A stretch of DNA of 64,000 nucleotides from Streptomyces indicus (GCF_900100315.1 NZ_FNFF01000001.1:1302001-1366000); one strand, 5' to 3'. Positions 8,722-17,411 are shown, counted from the first letter of the stretch. Numbers and translations: made by a program. Notes: generated from the letters alone by a model not told the origin.

Positions 8722-9702
8722 ATGCAACGCAACGAAGCCACCCACACCGGCCGCCACCTGCGGATCTGCGTCATCGGCGGCAGCCGCTACTTCGGCCGCC
8801 TCCTCGTCGAGCGGCTGTACGCGGCCGGCCACCACGTCACAGTGATCAACCGCGGTACGAGCCGTCCGCCCGCCGGGGTCGAGCACCTCGTGGCCGACCG
8901 GGACGACGAGGCCGCCCTGGTCGCGGCGCTCGGCACCCGGACCTTCGACGTGGTCGTCGACCAGGTCTGCTACACCCCGGTGCAGGCGGAGATCGCCGCG
9001 CGGGCGTTCCGCGGCCGCGCCCGGCGCTATGTGATGACCTCCACGATCGAGGTGTACGACCCCGCGACCGCCGAGCTGCCGGCCACGGCGCCGGACACCT
9101 TCGTACCGGAAACGGCCGTGGACCCCGCGGACTGGCGGGTGCGGACCGACCTGCCCTGGCAGGACGCGGCCTACCTGGAGGCGCACTACGCCGAGGGCAA
9201 GCGGCAGGCGGAGGCGGTGTTCACGCGGGACGGCGGGTACGCGTTCGCGAGCGTGCGCAGTGCGCATGTGCTGGGCGGCGGGGCGCTGGAGTTCACCGGC
9301 CGGCTCGCCCACTACGTGGACCGCGTGCGCGCGGGAGCGCCGGTCGCCGTGCACGCCGAGCCGCTGCCCAGCGTCTTCATCCACTACGAGGAGCTGGCCC
9401 GGCTGCTCCAATGGGCCGCCGCCGAAAGCGAGTTCACCGGTGCGCTGAACGCCTGCTCGGACGGTGCGCTCGACGTGCGCGACCTGGTCGGGACGATCGC
9501 GGAGCGGACGGGCCGGGAGCCCGTGTACGAGACGGTCGCGAGCGGCGGCTCCGCCCCGGTCTCGCCCTTCTCCTTCGACCGGCACTACGCGATGAGCAAC
9601 TCCCGTGCGAAGCAGCTCGGTTTCCGCTTCTCCGCCACGCGGGACTGGCTGCCGGAGGCCGTCGACGAGGCGCTGGCCGGCACGCACCGGCAGTACGTCT
9701 GA
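8722..9702 (+). CDS. NAD(P)-dependent epimerase/reductase (extended SDR-like)
   Basis: The 326-residue protein opens with a Rossmann nucleotide site (VIGGSRYFGR, about 15-24). It carries a YAEGK motif near 155-160 that fits the SDR Tyr-x-x-x-Lys pair. The overall pattern matches actinobacterial NAD-dependent epimerase/dehydratase-like reductases; the substrate is unknown. ATG at 8722 follows GAGGATGACGGC. The gene is divergent from a LysR regulator and 74 bp upstream of an aldo-keto reductase in the same direction, so the pair may form a small carbonyl-metabolism operon under LysR control. Confidence 0.8.
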   Translation: MQRNEATHTGRHLRICVIGGSRYFGRLLVERLYAAGHHVTVINRGTSRPPAGVEHLVADRDDEAALVAALGTRTFDVVVDQVCYTPVQAEIAARAFRGRARRYVMTSTIEVYDPATAELPATAPDTFVPETAVDPADWRVRTDLPWQDAAYLEAHYAEGKRQAEAVFTRDGGYAFASVRSAHVLGGGALEFTGRLAHYVDRVRAGAPVAVHAEPLPSVFIHYEELARLLQWAAAESEFTGALNACSDGALDVRDLVGTIAERTGREPVYETVASGGSAPVSPFSFDRHYAMSNSRAKQLGFRFSATRDWLPEAVDEALAGTHRQYV

Positions 9703-9776
9703 GACGCCCCAGCCTCACTGCATTCGGCCGTATTCCACCGCCTTCCCCCGCATTCCACCGAGGAGCGAACCACCCC

Positions 9777-10661
9777 ATGCAGTTCCGCCGCATAGGAACC
9801 ACCACCGTCAGCGCCGTCGGCCTCGGCGCCATGCCACTCTCCATCGAGCACCGCCCCGACGAGAGACGCGCCCTCGCCACCGTCCACGCCGCGCTGGATG
9901 CGGGCGTGACCCTCATCGACACCGCCGACAGCTACCACTGGCACGCGGGCGAAACCGGCCACAACGAACGGCTGATCGCCCGCGCCCTCGCGTCCTACGG
10001 CGGCGACACCTCGGCGGTGCTCGTCGCGACCAAGGGCGGGCGCGGGCGCCCCGGAGACGGCAGCTGGACGGTGAACGGCAGACCGGAGCACCTCAAGCAG
10101 GCGGCACAGGACTCCGCACGGCGCCTGGGCGTGGAGGCCGTCGGCCTCTACCAGCTGCACAAGCCGGATCCGCACGTGCCGTGGGCCGAATCGGTGGGCG
10201 CCCTGCGGGAGTTGCTCGACGCGGGCACGATCCGCGCGGCCGGGATCTCGAACGTGACCGTCGAGCAGATCCGTACGGCGTACGACCTCCTCGGCGACGG
10301 ACTGGTCTCGGTGCAGAACCGCTACTCCCCCGCCGTGCGCGACAGCGATCCTGAACTGCGGCTCAGCGCCGAGCTCGGTCTGGCCTTCCTGCCGTGGAGC
10401 CCGCTCGGCGGGATCGCCCGCAGCTCGCTCGACGGTCCCTCGGGCGCCACGTCCGCCGGTACGGCCTTCCACCGTGTCGCCGCCGCGTACGGCGTCAGCC
10501 CGCATCAAGTGGCGCTGGCCTGGCTGCTGTCCCGGTCACCCGCCGTGATCCCGCTGCCGGGCGCGAGCCGTCCCGCCTCGGTCCGAGACTCGGCGGCGGC
10601 TGCGGATCTGCGCCTGGACGAGGCGGAGTTGGACCTGGTGGACACCGAACGGCTTGGTTGA
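9777..10661 (+). CDS. Aldo/keto reductase
   Basis: The 294-residue TIM-barrel enzyme reduces carbonyls with NADPH. The catalytic tetrad is visible: Asp and Tyr in IDTADSY, Lys in VATKGG and His in YQLHKPD. The C-terminal cofactor region includes VIPLPGASRP. ATG at 9777 has GAGGAGCG about 10 bases upstream. It follows the epimerase gene and converges on an MFS transporter gene with only 10 bp between stops. The physiological substrate cannot be assigned. Confidence 0.9.
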   Translation: MQFRRIGTTTVSAVGLGAMPLSIEHRPDERRALATVHAALDAGVTLIDTADSYHWHAGETGHNERLIARALASYGGDTSAVLVATKGGRGRPGDGSWTVNGRPEHLKQAAQDSARRLGVEAVGLYQLHKPDPHVPWAESVGALRELLDAGTIRAAGISNVTVEQIRTAYDLLGDGLVSVQNRYSPAVRDSDPELRLSAELGLAFLPWSPLGGIARSSLDGPSGATSAGTAFHRVAAAYGVSPHQVALAWLLSRSPAVIPLPGASRPASVRDSAAAADLRLDEAELDLVDTERLG

Positions 10662-10671
10662 TCAGTGGAGT

Positions 10672-12060
10672 TCAGCTCTTGGTGGCCGCTCCAGGACCCG
10701 GGCCTCGCAGGACCCCGGTCAGCGTGCCGGTGGACGCGACCGCGAGGACCGAGAAGCCGACGATCAAACACGTGGCTGTCACACCGAGACCGGCCGCGGC
10801 CGCGGTGACCACGCCGGCGCCGAGCGGGCCGAGCGCGGTGTGGATCGTCCAGAACGCCGAGGTGACGCGGCCGAGGAGATGGCTGGGAGTGACCTCTTGA
10901 CGCAGGGACATCGAGCTGATGCCGGCGATGCCCATGCACATCATGGTGACGAGCAGGAGGGCGCCCACCGTCGGCACGTTGCCCGCGAGGCCGATGCCGG
11001 CGACCGCGAGTCCCGCGAGCGCGGATCCGCCGATCCACACGACACCGAACGAGAGGCGCCGGCGGATACGGGCCACCGCGGCCGAGGCGACGAAGGAGCC
11101 GACCGTGCCCGCGGTCAGCACGTAGCCGACCGTGCTGTCGTGGCCGCCTAGGTCGTGCTTGACCAGGTAGATCACCAGGTCCGTGAGTCCGTACATCAGG
11201 AAGGAGAAGAGGGAGAGCAGCAGCGTCAGGGGGCGCAGGACGGGGTGGGCCCAGAGGAACCTCGCACCGGCCAGGAACTCCTCGCGCACACCGCCGCGCC
11301 GGCGCTCGGCACCGTCAGCACCGCCTTCCTCCACTGCCCCGTCCGCACCTTCGGCTCGGTCGGCTCCCTCAGCTCGCTCGGCTCCTTCCGGACGCGGCCT
11401 CGCATCGAAGCGTACGAACAGGATCCCGAGCGCGGAGACGGCGAAAGTCGCGGCGTCGACGCCGATCGCGGCGGCCGGACCCGCGGTCGCGGCCACGAAC
11501 CCCGCGAGGGCGGGGCCGGCCATTCCGGCGGCGGCGTAGGTGGCGAAAAGGTGACCGTTGGCCTTGGTGATCTGATCGCGTCCGACCAGCGCGGGCACGA
11601 CGGTCACGTAGGTGACCTGGAAGAGCATCGAGAAGCAGCCGGCGACCGGAACGATCGCGTAGACCAGCCAGATCGGCTCGCCGCCCAGCCAGGCCAGCGG
11701 GATCGAGAGGTAGAGCAGACAGCGCGCTCCGTCGGCGAGCATCAGCAGCCGTCTGCGGTCGAACCGGTCGGCGACGACACCCGCGAACAGGCCGGTGACG
11801 ATGGAGGCGACGCCGGTCAGCGCCGTGACCAGGCCCATCTGGAGCACCGAGCCGGTGGTGTGCAGCACGAGGAGCGGCAGGGCGACGTACGAGAAGGAGT
11901 CGCCGAGCGCGGAGAGCGCCTGGACGCCGAGGAAGGTGCGGTAGGAGGAGTTGCGCCACAGGCCGCCAGGCGCGCCGCCGGCCCGCTGCCGATGCCGAGG
12001 CTGCTGCCCATGCCGATGCTGAGGCTGAGGCTGCGGGGCGGATATGTCCTCGGACGGCAC
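10672..12060 (-). CDS. MFS transporter (exporter-like)
   Basis: The 462-residue protein has about 12 hydrophobic segments. The first, after a Pro/Gln/His-rich cytoplasmic tail, contains FLGVQALSALGDSFSYVALP, and the loop ADRFDRRRLLM matches the MFS 2-3 loop signature. A central cytoplasmic loop (near 200-250) is an Ala/Glu/Gly-rich low-complexity run. The family resembles actinobacterial enterobactin/macrolide-type exporters, but the substrate is unknown. The start is placed at GTG 12060 because GGAGGAG lies 7 bases upstream; an in-frame ATG at 12099 lacks a convincing ribosome site. Confidence 0.88.
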   Translation of the reverse strand: MPSEDISAPQPQPQHRHGQQPRHRQRAGGAPGGLWRNSSYRTFLGVQALSALGDSFSYVALPLLVLHTTGSVLQMGLVTALTGVASIVTGLFAGVVADRFDRRRLLMLADGARCLLYLSIPLAWLGGEPIWLVYAIVPVAGCFSMLFQVTYVTVVPALVGRDQITKANGHLFATYAAAGMAGPALAGFVAATAGPAAAIGVDAATFAVSALGILFVRFDARPRPEGAERAEGADRAEGADGAVEEGGADGAERRRGGVREEFLAGARFLWAHPVLRPLTLLLSLFSFLMYGLTDLVIYLVKHDLGGHDSTVGYVLTAGTVGSFVASAAVARIRRRLSFGVVWIGGSALAGLAVAGIGLAGNVPTVGALLLVTMMCMGIAGISSMSLRQEVTPSHLLGRVTSAFWTIHTALGPLGAGVVTAAAAGLGVTATCLIVGFSVLAVASTGTLTGVLRGPGPGAATKS

Positions 12061-12369
12061 GCGGCTTCTCCTCCTGCACGGCGACGGGCGGGAGTTCATC
12101 CCATCACGCGGCGGCGGGGGTTCCGCGCTCGGCCGTGAAGGTTCTGCCCTCGGCAGAGGCGCGGGTGATGACGATGTGTCATGTCAGGCATATGGCAACC
12201 CTGTTACGTAAGTGCAGGGCCCTTGCGGGATTCCTATGGACCCGTCAATCTTTCGCACAGCGACGTGGCCGTCACGGATTGACATGACCATGGCGGTGTT
12301 CGTCGTGTGCTCCACGCACCCCCCGCACCACCCCCCACCAGTGCACCATCCACGAGGAGGACCCCTCAG
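12061..12369. other. Divergent intergenic region between MFS transporter and subtilase
   Basis: These 309 bp hold no gene. They are less GC-rich than their surroundings. A possible -35 element TTGACA (12279-12284) faces the protease but has no good -10 partner. GAGGAGG near 12354 is the protease ribosome site. No clear operator repeat was seen. Confidence 0.5.
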
Positions 12370-13938
12370 ATGGCACAGATGCGTCCCGCACGTCGAAGAC
12401 TGGCAGGCATCGGAGCGACGGCCGTGGCGGCCCTCGCCCTGGGACTGGTCTCGGCTCCCCACGCAGGCGCGGCTCCCGTCGGCAAGATCGAGAACGCCGG
12501 CGCCGAGGGAGCGATAGCGAACAGCTACATCGTCACGCTCGACAAGGACGCCGCGAAGGCCGGCTCCGAGAAGGGCAAGGCGCTCGCCAAGGAGTACGGC
12601 GCCCAGATCGAGCGCACGTACCAGAAGGCGCTGAACGGCTACGAGATCGAGGCCACCGAGGCCGAGGCGGAGCGCTTCGCCGCGGACCCGGCCGTGGAAT
12701 CGGTCGTGCAGAACCGTACCTTCAAGATCACGGCGACCCAGCCCAACCCGCCCTCCTGGGGCCTGGACCGGATCGACCAGAAGACCCTGCCGCTGAACCA
12801 GAGCTACACGTACCCGGACAAGGCCGGTGAGGGCGTCACCGTCTACGTCATCGACACCGGTGTCCGCATCAGCCACAGCGACTTCGGCGGCCGTGCCTCG
12901 TACGGCTACGACGCGGTGGACAACGACAACACCGCACAGGACGGCAACGGCCACGGCACCCACGTCGCCGGCACCGTCGCGGGCACGTCGCACGGCGTGG
13001 CCAAGAAGGCGAAGATCGTCGGCGTCCGCGTGCTCGACAACAACGGGTCCGGCACCACCGCCGGAGTCGTCGCGGGCATCGACTGGGTCACGCGGAACGC
13101 GGTGAAGCCGGCCGTCGCGAACATGAGCCTGGGCGGCGGCGCCGACTCCACGCTCGACGCGGCCGTGCGCAACTCGATCGCCGCGGGCATCACGTACTCG
13201 CTGGCCGCCGGCAACGAGTCCACCAACGCCTCGACCCGTTCGCCCGCACGCGTCACCGAGGGCATCACCGTCGGCGCGACCACGAGCAGCGACGCCAAGG
13301 CGAGCTACTCCAACTACGGTTCGGTCCTGGACATCTTCGCCCCGGGCTCCTCGATCACCTCCTCGTGGCACACCTCGGACACCGCCACCAACTCGATCTC
13401 CGGTACGTCGATGGCGGCCCCGCACGTCGCGGGCGCGGCGGCGCTGTACCAGGCCGAGAACCCCACGGCCACCCCGGCGCAGGTCCGTGACGCCCTGGTC
13501 GCCGCGGCCAGCACGGGCGTGGTCACCAGCCCGGGCACCGGCTCGCCGAACGCCCTCCTGAACGTCGGCTCCGGGGGCACCACCCCGCCGCCCGGCAAGG
13601 CCTTCGACAACGCCACGGACTACGCGATCGCCGACAACGCCACCGTCGAGTCCCCGATCACCGTCAGCGGCGTGACGGGCAACGCCCCGGCCGCGCTCCA
13701 GGTCCCGGTCAACATCGCGCACACCTACATCGGCGACCTCCAGGTCCAGCTGATCGCTCCCGACGGCACCGCCTACACCCTCAAGGGCTACGGCACGGGC
13801 GGCAGCGCCGACAACATCAACACCACGTACACGGTGAACGCCTCCGCGGAGACCGCCAACGGCACGTGGAAGCTCCGCGTGAGCGACAACGCCCGCTACG
13901 ACACGGGCAAGATCGACTCATGGGGCCTGCGCTTCTAG
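12370..13938 (+). CDS. Secreted subtilisin-like serine protease (S8) with C-terminal P-domain
   Basis: The 522-residue preproprotein has a signal peptide (about 1-35), an I9-type propeptide (NSYIVTLDKD to about residue 118) and an S8 catalytic domain. The Asp is in VIDTGVR, the His in NGHGTHVAGT and the Ser in GTSMAAPHVAG, with the oxyanion Asn in AAGNES. After a GGTTPPPG linker comes a proprotein-convertase P-domain of about 110 residues ending in IDSWGLRF. The family comprises proteinase K/aqualysin-like extracellular proteases of streptomycetes. ATG at 12370 follows GAGGAGG. It is likely exported and self-processed, and its role is nutritional proteolysis. Genes for I36-type proteins lie 2-3 kb downstream but in a separate unit. 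Confidence 0.95.
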   Translation: MAQMRPARRRLAGIGATAVAALALGLVSAPHAGAAPVGKIENAGAEGAIANSYIVTLDKDAAKAGSEKGKALAKEYGAQIERTYQKALNGYEIEATEAEAERFAADPAVESVVQNRTFKITATQPNPPSWGLDRIDQKTLPLNQSYTYPDKAGEGVTVYVIDTGVRISHSDFGGRASYGYDAVDNDNTAQDGNGHGTHVAGTVAGTSHGVAKKAKIVGVRVLDNNGSGTTAGVVAGIDWVTRNAVKPAVANMSLGGGADSTLDAAVRNSIAAGITYSLAAGNESTNASTRSPARVTEGITVGATTSSDAKASYSNYGSVLDIFAPGSSITSSWHTSDTATNSISGTSMAAPHVAGAAALYQAENPTATPAQVRDALVAAASTGVVTSPGTGSPNALLNVGSGGTTPPPGKAFDNATDYAIADNATVESPITVSGVTGNAPAALQVPVNIAHTYIGDLQVQLIAPDGTAYTLKGYGTGGSADNINTTYTVNASAETANGTWKLRVSDNARYDTGKIDSWGLRF

Positions 13939-14014
13939 CCCGGGCCACCTCGCGGGCCCCGCGCCTTCGAGCCCTCCCCGGCTCGTAGCACGCCCGCACA
14001 CCATCCCGTGAAAG

Positions 14015-14048
14015 CCGGCCGCCGCCCTGTTTGTGGGGCGGCGGCCGG
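14015..14048. terminator. Hairpin terminator after subtilase gene
   Basis: A 13-bp perfect stem (CCGGCCGCCGCCC at 14015-14027 with its complement at 14036-14048) lies 76 bp beyond the protease stop. Confidence 0.75.
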
Positions 14049-14129
14049 TGCTGTGCGTGCGCCCGCCGAAAAGGCACCGCCACCCGTGGGCATGCTGTCC
14101 TGCGTCCACCGACCGGGATGGAGGAGTCC

Positions 14130-14852
14130 ATGACCGACCTCACCTCGGGCAGCGGTGTCCCGAGCACGCGGGAGACCTGGACCCGTTACGGACAGATCCA
14201 GCTCGACCGCGGGTACATGCCGCCCGTGCCCGAGCGGCTCGACTGGGGCTTCTGGGCCGGTGTCGGCCCGGGCACCGAAGTGCTGGGGCCGGTGCGCGGC
14301 AAACGCGTGCTCGACATCGGGTCGGGGCCGGGCCACCACGCCGTACACCTGGCCCGCGACCACGGCGCCCGCGTGGATGCCGTCGAGCTGTCCCCCACTC
14401 AACACCGGCGGGCGATCACGCACTTCGGCGCCGAGCCCGGGGTGCGGTTCATCAACGCCGACGTGGTCGAGCATCTGCGGGCCGCGGATCCGTACGACGC
14501 GGCGTACGGTCTGCGGACCTTCGGCTGCATCGACCCGCGCCATCTGCTGCCGTCGCTGCGGGACGGGCTCCGTCCGGGCGCACCCCTCGTCTTTTCGGCT
14601 CTGCACACCGACGCCGAAGGACAAGGGCCGTCGTCCGTCGTCGTTCCTCGCCAGGGGACGATACGGATCAAGGGGCAGGAGCCGATCCCGAGCCAAGGCT
14701 GGGCCTTGGCCTCGCAGCTCTGGGAGGAACTGCTCGTCGGCCACGGATTCCGTGTGGAGGAGAGCCAGGTGCTCCACGCGCCCGAGCCCGACAACCCGGT
14801 GGCCGTGCATCTCATCCGCGCACGGCGCGCTCCGGGCACCGTGGGCCGGTAG
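14130..14852 (+). CDS. SAM-dependent class I methyltransferase
   Basis: The 240-residue protein has the Rossmann-type SAM site VLDIGSGPGHHA (about 57-68), the acidic strand DAVELSP and a later region GLRTFGCIDPRHLLPSLRDG matching motifs of small-molecule methyltransferases. ATG at 14130 is preceded by GGAGGAG. No neighbouring biosynthetic genes indicate the acceptor. A hairpin just upstream separates it from the protease, and the lyase-like gene downstream has its own promoter region, so it appears monocistronic. Confidence 0.85.
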   Translation: MTDLTSGSGVPSTRETWTRYGQIQLDRGYMPPVPERLDWGFWAGVGPGTEVLGPVRGKRVLDIGSGPGHHAVHLARDHGARVDAVELSPTQHRRAITHFGAEPGVRFINADVVEHLRAADPYDAAYGLRTFGCIDPRHLLPSLRDGLRPGAPLVFSALHTDAEGQGPSSVVVPRQGTIRIKGQEPIPSQGWALASQLWEELLVGHGFRVEESQVLHAPEPDNPVAVHLIRARRAPGTVGR

Positions 14853-14884
14853 CCCCGACCCGTAGACCGACCGGGTACCGCTTC

Positions 14885-14952
14885 GATCGAATCGATCAAT
14901 TCGCCCTGAACGGTGGCTCGTTCGATCGATCCCTGTTAGAAAACGCTTGCTC
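14885..14952 (+). promoter_or_regulatory. Promoter/operator region of the jelly-roll lyase-like gene
   Basis: It contains GATCGAATCGATC (14885-14897), matching the GATCRAAACGRTC family of sites. It also contains TTAGAAAACGCTTGCTC (14936-14952), nearly identical to the block at 1158-1174 upstream of the first PL8 gene. Two shared elements in the same order suggest co-regulation of the two secreted lyase genes. Confidence 0.55.
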
Positions 14953-15013
14953 GTTCGCCCGCGGCATCTCCGCCGCGGGCGGGATTCCCTCCCAACCCCC
15001 GAGGAGCTTCCGT

Positions 15014-15721
15014 ATGCGCAAGCGCACCGGCACCGTCACCGCCGCCGTCGGGGCCCTGGCCCTCGTCACCGTCTCCCCCGCCCACGCCTCCGTCATCTGG
15101 GACGGCGATGCCTCCGGGGGTACGGGGGTGTTCTCGTCGATCCTGTGCGAGTCGCCCGGGAGTGTGGTGGCGCAGGACAACCACGACGGGCGGGGCATGG
15201 TCTTCAAGTTCAACAAGCCGCTGGGGCTGGAGCGTTGTGAGGCGCACGGGATCACCGTGGGCGGGTCCCGGTACACCTTCCGGAACGACTCCACGTACTG
15301 GATCGGCTGGGACACCTCCACCAACACCGACGACGCCGCCACGATCTTCCAGTGGAAGTCCTACGGGACGGGTGAGCAGCACCAGCAGAACTATCCCGTG
15401 CTGATGAAGGTCGAGGGCGGAGTGCTGAAGCTGTTCCACATCGAGGTCGGCGAGAAGTGGACGCTCAAGTGGTCCACGCCGGTCCCGGTCAGCACGTACA
15501 AGCGGATCGTGCTCGGCATCACCACGTCGAGCGATCCGGCGAGCGGCCGCGTGCAGGCGTACTACAACGGCACCAAGGTCGCCGACTTCCACGGCCGCAC
15601 CTGGGACGACCTCGGCAACGACACCCGCTTCGGGGTGTACGGCTCCGAGGTGAAGGACAAGCGGGCGATCAACTGGATCGACGGGCTCAAGGTCGGGACC
15701 ACGTATGGGGATGTCGACTGA
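15014..15721 (+). CDS. Secreted jelly-roll polysaccharide lyase-like protein (heparin lyase I/glucuronan lyase type)
   Basis: The 235-residue product has a Sec signal (VTAAVGALALVTVSPAHA, to about residue 26). The mature all-beta domain is rich in aromatic and polar strands: GMVFKFNKPLGLERCEAHG, YWIGWDTS, IFQWKSYG, VPVSTYKRIVLGI, VQAYYNGTKV and FGVYGSE. This pattern resembles beta-jelly-roll lyases of the heparin lyase I and glucuronan lyase families, but I cannot verify the catalytic residues, so the activity is an inference. ATG at 15014 has GAGGAG upstream. Shared promoter motifs with the PL8 gene at 1249 support a role in the same polysaccharide system. Alternative: a non-catalytic concanavalin-like binding protein. 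Confidence 0.6.
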   Translation: MRKRTGTVTAAVGALALVTVSPAHASVIWDGDASGGTGVFSSILCESPGSVVAQDNHDGRGMVFKFNKPLGLERCEAHGITVGGSRYTFRNDSTYWIGWDTSTNTDDAATIFQWKSYGTGEQHQQNYPVLMKVEGGVLKLFHIEVGEKWTLKWSTPVPVSTYKRIVLGITTSSDPASGRVQAYYNGTKVADFHGRTWDDLGNDTRFGVYGSEVKDKRAINWIDGLKVGTTYGDVD

Positions 15722-15765
15722 GGGACCCGGCATCAGTAGTGCCGTCCGCCGCGCGGTCCGTTGAC

Positions 15766-15807
15766 GCGGTCCGGTTGTGCGCCCCGGCGTGCGCCGGACC
15801 GCCTTTT
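15766..15807 (+). terminator. Intrinsic terminator after lyase-like gene
   Basis: The stem GCGGTCCGG (15766-15774) pairs perfectly with 15794-15802 and is followed by CTTTT, one of the few U-tracts in the window. Confidence 0.75.
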
Positions 15808-15950
15808 CGTGGCCGTACGGGAAAGGTGTGCAGGTCGGGGCGGCTGCGGTACGACTGTTCACCGCTCAGGGTGAGCTCGCGCTTGGCGTCGGCGGGGTGT
15901 GGGGAGTTGACGGTCTGCCCAGCTCTCGACCAGTTGTCCAGGGGGAACCC

Positions 15951-16343
15951 GTGCGACTCCGTACCGCCCTGTCCGTCGCGGCCGCCGCCGCCTTCGTCAT
16001 CGGTCCGACCACGATCGCCCCGGCGCAGGCCGGGCAGCAGCCCGCCCTGATCCGCGGCGAGGTCTGCTTCTGGCCCGAGCCCAACATGATGGGCCCGGGC
16101 GGCGGTTGGTGCTATTCCGGCACCGGCTACACCGATGTGCCCGCACGGATCCACGACCACGCCGGGTCGTTCGAGTCCCGCAGCGACGACACCGTGTACG
16201 CGATCGACCACCCCAGGTGGGGCGGCTGCACCTACCGCACGATCCCGGGCCGCGCGTACGACATGGACTGGCGGGCCGACGACGACTTCGGCAACAAGAT
16301 CGACGGGGTCTCCGACAGCAAGGGCGACTGTCAGCCCGGCTGA
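15951..16343 (+). CDS. Secreted I36-type (metalloproteinase-inhibitor-like) small protein
   Basis: The 130-residue product has a signal peptide (about 1-29, ending APAQA). The mature domain is Cys- and aromatic-rich (CFWPEPNMMGPGGGWCYSG), matching the peptidase inhibitor family I36 fold typified by Streptomyces metalloproteinase inhibitor. GTG at 15951 is chosen because GGGGGA precedes it and the signal peptide begins there; longer readings add a non-signal N-terminus. Inhibition of a protease is not proven; many I36-domain proteins are only known as secreted beta-crystallin-like domains. It heads a three-gene run with a lipoprotein and another I36-type protein. Confidence 0.75.
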   Translation: MRLRTALSVAAAAAFVIGPTTIAPAQAGQQPALIRGEVCFWPEPNMMGPGGGWCYSGTGYTDVPARIHDHAGSFESRSDDTVYAIDHPRWGGCTYRTIPGRAYDMDWRADDDFGNKIDGVSDSKGDCQPG

Positions 16344-16366
16344 CGGCAACGGATCGGCACGCAGTG

Positions 16367-16885
16367 ATGCCCCGCACCCTCCGTGGCGCCCTCGCCCGCC
16401 CGTTCGTCGCCCTCGCCCGCCTGCTCGTCGTCCTCGGTCTGCTCGCCTGTGCGGCCGGCTGTGCGCAGACCCGCGCCCGGCCGCTCACCCCCGACGACAC
16501 CGTGCGGGCCGCACAGCTTCTCCTCACCGACCGGTGCCTGCGCGCGCAGGGCCTCGCCCCACCGCGCCCCGGACAGCCGCCGCCGTCGAAGGCGGAGCAA
16601 CGGCGCGTCGTGACCGCCCTGTTCGGTGCCGGCCGTGCGGAGCTCCGGGTGGAGCTGCCGAACGGCTATGTCGTACGCCGGCACACCGACGGCTGCCTCG
16701 CGGCCGCGCAGCAGCGGCTGTACGGCGATCAGCCGAGGTGGTTCGCGGTCTCGACGACCGTCGACAACCTCAAGTCCAAGGCTCCGCAGCCCGATCGCGC
16801 CGCGTACGCGGTGCTGCGCGAGAAGGCCCTGGCCAATGCCCGGGCCGTACTCAACTCCGCCCGAACGAAAGGAACTTCACCATGA
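16367..16885 (+). CDS. Putative lipoprotein of unknown function
   Basis: The 172-residue protein has a basic N-terminus, a hydrophobic stretch and candidate lipobox cysteines (LGLLAC and AAGC, about 25-31). The short mature domain contains two further Cys (DRCLRAQ, DGCLAAA). No known domain is recognised. An in-frame GTG directly precedes the ATG at 16367, so the exact start is uncertain by one codon. Its TGA overlaps the ATG of the following I36-type gene (ATGA at 16882-16885), implying translational coupling and a shared role at the cell surface. Confidence 0.7.
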   Translation: MPRTLRGALARPFVALARLLVVLGLLACAAGCAQTRARPLTPDDTVRAAQLLLTDRCLRAQGLAPPRPGQPPPSKAEQRRVVTALFGAGRAELRVELPNGYVVRRHTDGCLAAAQQRLYGDQPRWFAVSTTVDNLKSKAPQPDRAAYAVLREKALANARAVLNSARTKGTSP

Positions 16886-17265
16886 AGCGACCCGTCTCCC
16901 TGCTCGCCGCCCTGCTGCTCGCCGCGGGCGGCGCCCTCGCCACCGCCTCGCACGCGGGGGCCGCGGACTGTCCCAGCGGGGAGTTCTGCGCATGGACCGA
17001 GGCCAACTACGGGGGCCAGCGCATGAACGCCTCCGGTGACGACGGCTGGTGGGAGAGCTACATCGCCGATGAGGACTCCTCCTGGGCGAACCACGGCATC
17101 TCCGGTCCTGGCGTCAAGGACCATGTCCAGGTCTATGAGCGCTCGACCAGCCATCCGCTCGGCCGGGGCGACATGACCATCTGCCTGCGCCCCGGCGACG
17201 AGGTGGGCTACAACGCCACGGCCAACGACCGCGGCGACAGCCACACCTGGGCCATGGGCTGCTGA
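16882..17265 (+). CDS. Secreted I36-type small protein, coupled to upstream lipoprotein
   Basis: The 127-residue product has a signal peptide (about 1-27, LLAALLLAAGGALATASHAGA). The mature domain contains CPSGEFCAWTEANYGGQRM, the characteristic start of I36-family domains, and a final Cys pair (TICLRPGD, MGC). AAAGGAAC supplies a ribosome site inside the upstream gene and start and stop overlap by four bases. It shares the family but not close sequence with the protein at 15951. A strong hairpin ends the run. Confidence 0.8.
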   Translation: MKRPVSLLAALLLAAGGALATASHAGAADCPSGEFCAWTEANYGGQRMNASGDDGWWESYIADEDSSWANHGISGPGVKDHVQVYERSTSHPLGRGDMTICLRPGDEVGYNATANDRGDSHTWAMGC

Positions 17266-17278
17266 GCCCGCGGCAGCC

Positions 17279-17319
17279 GTCCGGGGCCCGGCGGACCCCT
17301 GTACCGCCGGGCGCCGGAC
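17279..17319. terminator. Hairpin terminator between I36 run and phosphodiesterase
   Basis: A 16-bp stem with a single mismatch (17279-17294 with 17304-17319) and a 9-base loop lies between converging genes. It probably works in both directions. Confidence 0.7.
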
Positions 17320-17344
17320 GCCCCGCCCCCTCACCCCCGGCCTC

Positions 17345-17411
17345 TCAACTCTTCGACCAGGCCCGCCCGTCGAGCGACCTCAGCTCTTCGACCAGGCCCA
17401 CCCGTCGAGCG
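17345..17411. repeat. 35-bp-period direct duplication at the 3' end of the phosphodiesterase gene
   Basis: The 32-base segment 17380-17411, encoding the last residues and stop of the phosphodiesterase, is repeated at 17345-17376 with two differences. Because 35 is not a multiple of three, the second copy reads in another frame. It is a visible recent local duplication. Confidence 0.85.
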
